Below are positions 58,380-64,000 of a stretch of DNA of 64,000 bases, one piece after another. The translations under genes were made by a program, and so were the position numbers. A model generated the notes under the pieces. It was given only the letters and a program-made list of their open reading frames with translations, had not been told where the DNA came from and did no database searches. The stretch comes from Streptomyces sp. NBC_01803 (GTDB taxonomy: Bacteria > Actinomycetota > Actinomycetes > Streptomycetales > Streptomycetaceae): NCBI RefSeq assembly GCF_035917415.1, contig NZ_CP109073.1:496001-560000 (forward strand). Reading direction: 5' to 3'. The number at the start of each line of letters is the position of its first letter. Position 1 is the stretch's first letter.

Positions 58380-59691
58380 GGCGGGCCGCCTTCTCGTAGG
58401 GCCGCCGGTAGTCACGGCCGGCGACGAGCTTGCGGATCGCGTCCGGGCGGCGGGCCACCTTGCGGAAGGCGTCGGCGTACCGCAGCGCCCGCTCGTACTC
58501 GACCGGGGAGCGCAGCTCGCGGCAGAGGACCAGGGTCCGCTCCAGCATCCGCGCGGTGACCGGGAAGTCCTCGGGCCGGTGGTCGCGCACGGCGCCGGGG
58601 TTAAGGGTGAACGGGTAGCCGTTGCCGAAGCCGGCGCGGTGCCGGAACGGGAGGTGGCAGGGGATCGGGGTGTTCTGCCACTCGCGGGCCGGGACGCCCT
58701 CAGCGACGAGCAGCTCGTGCACGGCCTCCTTGACCGCGTGCACGGGCAGGTCGTCGAGTCCGGCGGCCTCGGGGACCAGGGTGACGCGGTACATGTTGTA
58801 GGCGTGGGTGTGCCCTTGGGGCACGTGCGGTGGCCGGAACAGGCCCGTCTCCGCCAGTGCCTCGCCGAGCAGAGCGGCGTTGCGGGCCCGGACCCGGTCG
58901 TAATAGGGCAGGCGCTTGAGCTGGCTGGCGCCGAAGGCGGCGGCGATCCACGACATCCGGTAGTCGATGCCGTGCCGTTCGGTGTACTCCTCGGCCCGCG
59001 TGCGGGCCTCGTCGGTGGCGAAGAAGGCGATGCCGCCCTCACCGCCGAGCGGGAAGTTCTTGTCGGCCATCAGGCTCTGGCCGGCGGTGTCGCCGAGCGA
59101 GCCGGCGACCGCGTCGCCGATCCGCGCGGAATGGGCATGGGAGGCGTCCTCGACCAGGGCGAGGCCGTGCCGGTCGCACAGCGCGCGCAGCGCGGGCACG
59201 TCGGCGGGCAGCCCGTGCACGTGGACGGGCATCAGGGCGCGGGTCCGGTCGGTGACGGCCGCGGCGGCGGCCTCTGGGTGCACGCACCAGGTGTCGGGGT
59301 CGATGTCCACGAAGACCGGGACGGCGTGCGCGGCGACGACCGCCTGGGCGGTGGCGATGAAGGTGAAGGCGGGCACGATCACCTCGTCGCCCGGCCGCAC
59401 GCCCGCGCCGATCAGCGCCAGGTGGAGGCTCGACGTCCCGCTGGAGGTGGGCAGCGCGTGGGCGGCGCCGACGTAGGCGCGGTACGCCTCGGCGAAGTCC
59501 CCGACGACCTTCTCGGGGGACTGGCGCTGGGCCAGCAGCATGCCGAAGACGTCCTCCTTGGTGATGACCGGGAAGACGGTGCGCCGTGCCTCCCGGGGGA
59601 TCATCGCCTCGCCGCCCAGCCCGGCGAGTTCGGCGGTGACGTCGGCGGCGGCGGGCAGGGGCAGCGGGCTCGCGGGGAAATCACTGATCAT
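58372..59691 (-). CDS. DegT/DnrJ/EryC1-type aminotransferase
   Basis: A 439-aa PLP enzyme: HALPTSSGTSSLHLALIGAG, PGDEVIVPAFTFIATAQAV, LVEDASHAHSARIG (Asp for the PLP nitrogen) and LMADKNFPLGGEGG (Schiff-base Lys), with NMYRVTLVP later. Such enzymes aminate ketones. After the transketolase adds a ketol unit to the LysW-bound aldehyde, an aminotransferase is needed to make the second amino group, so this is the likely catalyst. The ATG lies in an ATGA overlap with the half-size homologue. Confidence 0.9.
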   Translation of the reverse strand: MISDFPASPLPLPAAADVTAELAGLGGEAMIPREARRTVFPVITKEDVFGMLLAQRQSPEKVVGDFAEAYRAYVGAAHALPTSSGTSSLHLALIGAGVRPGDEVIVPAFTFIATAQAVVAAHAVPVFVDIDPDTWCVHPEAAAAAVTDRTRALMPVHVHGLPADVPALRALCDRHGLALVEDASHAHSARIGDAVAGSLGDTAGQSLMADKNFPLGGEGGIAFFATDEARTRAEEYTERHGIDYRMSWIAAAFGASQLKRLPYYDRVRARNAALLGEALAETGLFRPPHVPQGHTHAYNMYRVTLVPEAAGLDDLPVHAVKEAVHELLVAEGVPAREWQNTPIPCHLPFRHRAGFGNGYPFTLNPGAVRDHRPEDFPVTARMLERTLVLCRELRSPVEYERALRYADAFRKVARRPDAIRKLVAGRDYRRPYEKAARLG

Positions 59692-60317
59692 CGTGTCGCT
59701 CCGGTGGGGGCGGGGGCCTCGTCGGCACGGGTCAGCGCCATCCGCGCGCAGGCGGCGACCAGGGGGCTGAGCCGGTAGTTGAACTGGACGCCGGGCACCA
59801 GCTCCGGGTCCGCCTCCTCCTGGGTCCACATGGTCCGCAGGTCGTGGGCGCCGAAGATCTTCAGCCGCTCGGCGCGGGCCCAGGCCCGCTCGTCGTCGGT
59901 GAGCACCGCGGCGGCCGGGCCGAAGCCGAGGCCGGTGAGGTCCACGACGAGCGCGGGGGCGGTGGAGCGCGCGGCCAGGGCGGCCAGCCGGCCGGCGTTG
60001 TCGGGGGTGAGGGCGAGCTGGTCGAACGCGGCGGGGCCGTCGGTTCGCACGGAGACGCCGAGCCAGGCGACGAACGCGCGGGTGGGCGCGTCGAGGCCGG
60101 GGTGGGTGATCTCGTCGCCGTGGCCGGCGCCGAGGCCGACCAGCGCGGCGTGCACGGCGGCGGTGCGGCTGTTGACCAGGACGGCCTTGCGACGCCCGGT
60201 GCGCTTGGTGAGCAGGCGTTCCAGGCCGGGCAGTTCGCGGTCGCTCTTCTCGATGCTCATGACCACGCCGGTGGTCATGACCCGGGCGAGCACGAGCGCG
60301 GTGTCGAACGAAGCCAT
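59688..60317 (-). CDS. Half-size DegT-like protein without the PLP lysine
   Basis: A 209-aa protein that looks like a shortened DegT aminotransferase. It retains the first fold elements (RKAVLVNSRTAAVHAALVGLGAGHG, DEITHPGLDAPTRAFVA) and an end piece (FGAHDLRTMWTQEEADPEL, FNYRLSPLVAACARMAL) like the region after the PLP Lys. No Lys equivalent to that of the neighbour is seen, and the C-terminal lobe is absent. The good ribosome site (GAGGA) and ATGA coupling to the full-length gene argue for a functional protein. It may form a heteromer with the next gene product. Confidence 0.75.
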   Translation of the reverse strand: MASFDTALVLARVMTTGVVMSIEKSDRELPGLERLLTKRTGRRKAVLVNSRTAAVHAALVGLGAGHGDEITHPGLDAPTRAFVAWLGVSVRTDGPAAFDQLALTPDNAGRLAALAARSTAPALVVDLTGLGFGPAAAVLTDDERAWARAERLKIFGAHDLRTMWTQEEADPELVPGVQFNYRLSPLVAACARMALTRADEAPAPTGATR

Positions 60318-60367
60318 GGGGGTCCTCGGGGGTGGGGGGCCTCGGGGGGTCCTCGGGGTGGGTGGGC

Positions 60368-61246
60368 TCAGGCGGCGAGGGGAGCGGGGCCGCGGTGGGC
60401 TCGGTCGGCCAGGTAGTCGGCGAGCAGCTCGGCGACGGGGACGCCGTGCCGGGCGGCGGAACGGGCGAACTCGGGGTTGGCGTTGACCTCCAGCACCTTC
60501 AGCTCGCCGGTCCTGGCGTCCTCAATCAGGTCGACGCCGTAGAAGCCGTCGCCGAGCACGTCGACCGCCCGCGCGCACAGCCGCTCGACGGCGGGTGTCA
60601 CCTCGACGCGGCGGACGCGCGCGCCGAGGTGGGTGTTGGTCCGCCAGTCGTCAGAGGCCCGTTCGATGGCGACGACGGGCGTGCGGCCGACGACCACCAC
60701 CCGCAGGTCGTGGCCGGGCTTGTCCACGTACTCCTGGACCAGGACGGGGAAGGACCGGCCCGCGGCGTCGACGGACTCCCGGCCGCCGATCCACGCCTCG
60801 ACGCCGTCCCGGTCGGGGAGGAGCGTGACGCCCCGGCCCCAGGAGCCGCTGACCGGCTTGACGACGACGGGCCCGCCGGCCTCGGTGGCCAGCTCGCGGA
60901 CCTGTTCGACGCTGAAGGCGTGGCGGGACGCGGGGTGCGGCACGCCGTGCCGGGCGAACAGCAGCGCCTGGAGGCCCTTGTCGTTGCAGATCTCGATGGC
61001 GGCGGCGCTGTTGACCGCCGGGATGCCCGCGTGTTCCAGCCGGCGGGCGACGGAGGCGGCCTCCGCGTGCGACAGGTTGCGGACGAGCGCCAGGTCGGGG
61101 GGGTCCTGGCGGTCCGACAACACGGCGGCGAGGTCGGGCCGCAGGGCGGGCTCCGCGCGTAGACCTCGGGCCCGGAACGCCGCCAGCAGCGCCTTCTCCT
61201 CCGGCCGCAGCATCGTCACCGACAGCAGGACCCTGGGCTCGGTCAC
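60368..61246 (-). CDS. lysX: LysX-type ATP-grasp ligase charging LysW
   Basis: A 292-aa RimK/LysX-family ligase: NSAAAIEICNDKGLQALLF, VVVKPVSGSWGRGVTLLPD (ATP-grasp glycine loop), VQEYVDKPGHDLRVVVVG, GVDLIED and VLEVNANPEFARSA (metal ligands). LysX enzymes join the amino group of glutamate or aminoadipate to the C-terminal Glu of LysW. The GTG start overlaps the lysW stop by 4 bp, the usual arrangement. Given the transketolase in the operon, glutamate is the more likely substrate. Confidence 0.92.
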   Translation of the reverse strand: MTEPRVLLSVTMLRPEEKALLAAFRARGLRAEPALRPDLAAVLSDRQDPPDLALVRNLSHAEAASVARRLEHAGIPAVNSAAAIEICNDKGLQALLFARHGVPHPASRHAFSVEQVRELATEAGGPVVVKPVSGSWGRGVTLLPDRDGVEAWIGGRESVDAAGRSFPVLVQEYVDKPGHDLRVVVVGRTPVVAIERASDDWRTNTHLGARVRRVEVTPAVERLCARAVDVLGDGFYGVDLIEDARTGELKVLEVNANPEFARSAARHGVPVAELLADYLADRAHRGPAPLAA

Positions 61247-61431
61247 TCGCCCCAGTCCTCTTCCAGCTCGGGCGCCAGCTCCACGCGGACCGCGCCGGCT
61301 CCCAGCTCGATCACCTCGTGCTCCTGGCCGCAGCCGAGGCACTCGATGATCTCCCCCTTTTCCCAGTCATCGGCCACCTCGAAAGCGGTGTCGCACACGA
61401 GGCACTGTGGCGCGGGAATGATCGTGGTCAT
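61243..61431 (-). CDS. lysW: LysW-type amino-group carrier protein
   Basis: A 62-aa acidic protein with two zinc-binding pairs, CLVC (10-13) and CLGC (31-34), and the diagnostic C-terminus EDWGE, whose last Glu carries the biosynthetic intermediate. It protects the alpha-amino group and serves as a handle for each enzyme. The start is the ATG at 61431 (GGAAG upstream); a longer frame adds eight residues without support. It is the first gene of the operon, so carrier and enzymes are made together. Confidence 0.96.
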   Translation of the reverse strand: MTTIIPAPQCLVCDTAFEVADDWEKGEIIECLGCGQEHEVIELGAGAVRVELAPELEEDWGE

Positions 61432-61595
61432 CTTGCTTCCCCATTTCCGTGGCAATCTGCGGGTGGAGCTTTTTCATCCGACCGGGCAGTCGCGTCTTCG
61501 CGAGCGGGCGACGCAAGGCGCGCGCCCAGACATGTGTGAGCGCGCTGGAGCAACGGTAACGGACGCGCTCTCCGCTGTCACGAGTGTGAGCCCCT

Positions 61596-61624
61596 TGAAT
61601 AAGTTCAACTTCGGGCGCGCACAA
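61596..61624 (-). promoter_or_regulatory. Promoter with overlapping palindrome for the lysW operon
   Basis: Minus strand: TTGTGC (61624-61619), 17 bp, TATTCA (61601-61596). A palindrome, TTGAA-TAAG-TTCAA (61595-61608 on the plus strand), covers the -10 region. A repressor bound there would block initiation. Confidence 0.5.
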
Positions 61625-61695
61625 AGGAATTGATCACAAGGCAGAATGGCGAATTTCCATTACGGCCGCGAATTCAGCGAACATCACGGCCGGTC

Positions 61696-63000
61696 TCACG
61701 CACCGTCCGTCACCCGGGGATCGGCGTCCACGGGTCGCGGCAGTGGCACGGGCGCCCAGCGCCGGGACGCACGTTCCCGGGTGTACCAAAGGGCCGCGCC
61801 GGCCAGCGCGAGCGGGATCACCAGGAAGACCCCGGAGAACGCCAGCACCACGCCCATCACCACGGCGGCCACCACCGCGCCGTACCAGACCGGCCGCCGG
61901 GTGGGCAGCAGCCGGACCCCGGCCACCAGGCCGGCCACGGTGACGGCGATGAAGCAGGCCGAGGCGGCGAGCATCACGGAGCCGAGGTCGGCCCCGACCG
62001 CGAGGGCGACGACGGAGACCACGGCCGAGAGCACCGCCAGGAGCGCGAGGCTGCGGCGCGGGATCTCGCCCGGCCGGTGTCCCTTGGCGAGCCACTCCGG
62101 CAGGGCACCGTCGCGGGCGAGCGCGGCGCCGAGCCGGCCGGCGCCCGCCAGGTAGGCGTTCATCGTGCCGAAGGTCAGCATGGCGGCGAGGGTGGCGGTG
62201 ACGGCGGCGGCGCCGTCCCCGATCCCCTCCTCCAGCAGGAGGCTCAGCGGGACGTCGCTCGCCGCCAGCCGGGGGCCGAGGACGAGCACGCAGGTGACGG
62301 CGAGTCCGATGTAGAGCACGGCGATCACCACCAGGGTGAGCGCGGTGACCAGGCGCAGGTCGCGCGCCGGGTTGCGGAACTCGCCGGCCAGGTGGGTGAC
62401 GGCCTCCCAGCCGGCGAAGGAGAAGAACAGCAGGCTGGCCGCCGGACCGACGGCGAGCAGGCCGTGCGGCGCGAACGGCGTCATGTTCCCCGCCTCCGCG
62501 TCGGGCAGTGCCAGCAGGCACGCCACCAGCAGCAGCACGGCGAGCAGGCCGACCAGGATGAGCTGCACCCGCCCGGAGACCCGCAGGCCGATCGCGTTGG
62601 TGCCGAACGCCATGGTCAGCAGGGCGATCGCGATGACCAGGGCCTCGCCGCGCCCGCCGCCGAGGGCCTCCGCGACGTACTGGCCACCGACGTACGCGGT
62701 GACCGGCGCCCCGGCGGGCAGCGCGAAGTAGAACCAGTACCCGACCATCGCCGAGGCGCGCCGGCCGTACGCCTTCGACACGAAGGTGGCGACGCCGCCG
62801 CCGTCCGGGTAGTGCGCGCTCAGGGCCGCGAAGCTGGCCGCCACCGGCACGCAGAACAGCAGCAGCAGCGCCCAGGCGAGCACCGAGGCCGGTCCGGCCT
62901 CCTCGGCCGCCAGCGAGGGCAGCGCCAGGATCCCGGCGCCGAGGATCGCGCCCACGTAGAGCGCCGTACCCTGACTCACACCTATGCGTGCGGAGCTCAA
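61696..63000 (-). CDS. APC-family amino-acid permease
   Basis: A 434-aa membrane protein with about 12 hydrophobic segments and the family opening GTALYVGAILGAGILALP. It also has FAGWEAVTHLAGEFRNP in the middle, typical of amino-acid/polyamine transporters. The start is chosen as the TTG at 63000 because GGGAG lies 6 bp upstream and it gives a family-like N-terminus; the ATG at 63078 would overlap the divergent regulator. The divergent Lrp/AsnC gene probably controls it. It could move the amino acid made by the neighbouring lysW operon; this is inferred from position. Confidence 0.9.
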   Translation of the reverse strand: MSSARIGVSQGTALYVGAILGAGILALPSLAAEEAGPASVLAWALLLLFCVPVAASFAALSAHYPDGGGVATFVSKAYGRRASAMVGYWFYFALPAGAPVTAYVGGQYVAEALGGGRGEALVIAIALLTMAFGTNAIGLRVSGRVQLILVGLLAVLLLVACLLALPDAEAGNMTPFAPHGLLAVGPAASLLFFSFAGWEAVTHLAGEFRNPARDLRLVTALTLVVIAVLYIGLAVTCVLVLGPRLAASDVPLSLLLEEGIGDGAAAVTATLAAMLTFGTMNAYLAGAGRLGAALARDGALPEWLAKGHRPGEIPRRSLALLAVLSAVVSVVALAVGADLGSVMLAASACFIAVTVAGLVAGVRLLPTRRPVWYGAVVAAVVMGVVLAFSGVFLVIPLALAGAALWYTRERASRRWAPVPLPRPVDADPRVTDGA

Positions 63001-63076
63001 GGCAACTCCCGTATTCTTCTCAGAAAGTAAGCGAGTCCAGGCAGTTGTGCTTCGGATGAGCGGATGATGGAGCATC

Positions 63077-63598
63077 ATGCCTCAGATAATGAGCACGGAC
63101 AACCCCGCCCTCGACGCTCAACCAGACCGTGTGGACCGGGAGTTGATTCGCCTGTTGCAGGAGTCGGGCCGGATGACGCTGGCCGAGCTGGCCCGGCACG
63201 TGGGGATGAGCTCCCCCGGCGTCTCCGAACGGCTGCGCAGGCTGGAGCAGTCGGGGGTGATCAGCGGCTACGGCGCGGTGGTCGACCCCTACCGGCTGGG
63301 GTACCGGCTGCACGCCTTCGTGCGGCTGGCCACGTTCAGCCCGGTGAGCGCCCGGCCGGAGCTGGACCGGGTGATGGAGCGGCCGGAGGTGATCGAGGCC
63401 CACCATGTGGTGGGCGAGGACTGCTGGATCTTCAAGGTGATCGTGCGCGACACGACGCATCTGGAGGACCTGCTGCTGGACTTCGCGCGGGTGGGCACCA
63501 CCACGACGTCCATCGTGCTGTCCTCCCCGGTCAACGGCCGCGCGGTCACCCCGGCCGACGAGGTCGGGGGCGCGGAGCCGGCCGGGGGGGTGCGGTGA
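63077..63598 (+). CDS. Lrp/AsnC-family regulator
   Basis: A 173-aa protein: winged HTH (MTLAELARHVGMSSPGVSER, then LRRLEQSGVISGYGAVVDP) and a RAM ligand-binding domain (AHHVVGEDCWIFKVIVRDTT). Members sense amino acids and often control a divergent transporter, as placed here (77-bp gap to the permease). The ATG at 63077 has GGAG 5 bp upstream; the ATG at 63089 is an alternative. Its stop overlaps the dapB-like start (GTGA). Confidence 0.93.
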   Translation: MPQIMSTDNPALDAQPDRVDRELIRLLQESGRMTLAELARHVGMSSPGVSERLRRLEQSGVISGYGAVVDPYRLGYRLHAFVRLATFSPVSARPELDRVMERPEVIEAHHVVGEDCWIFKVIVRDTTHLEDLLLDFARVGTTTTSIVLSSPVNGRAVTPADEVGGAEPAGGVR

Positions 63599-64000
63599 TC
63601 CGGGTCTGTGTCGCGGGGGCGACGGGCTGGACGGGCGGCGCGGTGGCGCGCGCGCTCCTGGGAGCGGACGGCCTGGAGCTGGTGTCGGCGGTCGCCCGGA
63701 CCCACGCGGGCCGGGACCTGGGCGCGGCCTGGGGCGGCGAGCCGGTCGGTGTCCCGGTGACCGGCACAGTCCTGGAGGCGCTGGCGGCGGCCCCCGCCGA
63801 CGTCCTGGTGGACTACACCTCGCACGAGGCGGTCCGGGCACACGTGGGGGCGGCGATCGAGCGCGGGGTCGCGGTCGTGGTCGGCTCCTCGGGCCTGACG
63901 GCGGCCGACTACGCCGCGATCGACGAGGCCGCCACCGCGCGCGGCGTCGGCGTCGTCGCCGCGGGGAACTTCTCGGTGACCGCCGCCCTGGCCCAGGCCG
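63595..64000 (+). CDS. dapB: Dihydrodipicolinate reductase (DapB-like), cut by window end
   Basis: About 135 residues are visible. The N-terminal VCVAGATGWTGGAVARALLG is the NAD(P)-binding motif; VLVDYTSHEAVRAHVGAAIE, VVVGSSGLTAADYAAIDEAA and AAGNFSVTAALAQ follow the DapB pattern. DapB reduces the cyclic precursor in lysine/diaminopimelate synthesis. The GTG start is in a GTGA overlap with the Lrp gene, an unusual linkage. As a second copy near an amino-acid assembly operon it could act on a pathway intermediate; the catalytic region lies beyond the window. Confidence 0.85.
   Translation, partial: MIRVCVAGATGWTGGAVARALLGADGLELVSAVARTHAGRDLGAAWGGEPVGVPVTGTVLEALAAAPADVLVDYTSHEAVRAHVGAAIERGVAVVVGSSGLTAADYAAIDEAATARGVGVVAAGNFSVTAALAQA

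Noticed and set aside
57333..61431. Primary arginine or lysine biosynthesis operon
   Set aside because: The split transketolase, DegT-type aminotransferase and kinase-deacetylase fusion do not belong to either primary route.

Overview
The window looks like a linear-chromosome accessory region of a Streptomyces-type actinomycete. Base composition is very high in GC, most third codon positions are G or C, GTG starts are common, and most neighbouring genes overlap by ATGA or GTGA. Rare TTA (bldA-type) codons occur in a likely pathway regulator and in one membrane enzyme. I saw no rRNA or tRNA gene, CRISPR array, insertion sequence or prophage. The calls rest on reading translations and motifs by eye; no database search was possible.

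Layout: (a) 2-13837, the end of a non-ribosomal peptide cluster. It holds a truncated multimodular NRPS (A with inserted methyltransferase - PCP - C - A - PCP - E), a terminal C-A-PCP-TE NRPS, an MbtH-like protein, a cytochrome P450 and a convergent LuxR-type regulator. (b) 14754-16700, a GT87/PAP2 membrane protein. (c) 16798-26042, a long minus-strand operon: a LacI regulator with its own operator, four consecutive ADP-ribosylglycohydrolase paralogues, ribokinase, then a family III CoA-transferase and a CitE-like CoA lyase. (d) 26116-27793, a small phosphoesterase and a secreted protein. (e) 27945-34123, a compact RiPP locus: MFS exporter, S9 peptidase, 41-aa precursor, cobalamin-type radical SAM enzyme and a small partner protein.

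(f) 34632-41596, single plus-strand genes: a DUF574-type methyltransferase, a CYP102-like P450, a Ser/Thr kinase with a PQQ-repeat sensor, a TerD protein and a saccharopine-dehydrogenase-like reductase. (g) 41654-49226, minus strand: a methyltransferase/carnitine-acyltransferase fusion, a 2-oxoglutarate dioxygenase, a broken HAD fragment, and two multidomain glycan-modifying proteins (GT8/TPR/pyruvyltransferase and TPR/GT29-like). (h) 49347-53040, housekeeping-type genes: uracil-DNA glycosylase, phosphotransferase, SDR, peroxiredoxin and an oxidoreductase relic. (i) 53703-61431, an amino-group-carrier-protein (LysW) operon with LysX, a LysZ-LysK fusion, LysY, two DegT-type proteins and a split transketolase. 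This is the gene set known for building diamino-dihydroxy acids used in azabicycle natural products. (j) 61696-64000, an amino-acid permease, an Lrp/AsnC regulator and the start of dapB.

The best candidates for undescribed biology are the four-paralogue ADP-ribosylglycohydrolase/ribokinase operon, the radical SAM RiPP locus with its visible precursor, the LysW operon with its kinase-deacetylase fusion and half-size aminotransferase, and the methyltransferase/carnitine-acyltransferase plus dioxygenase pair.
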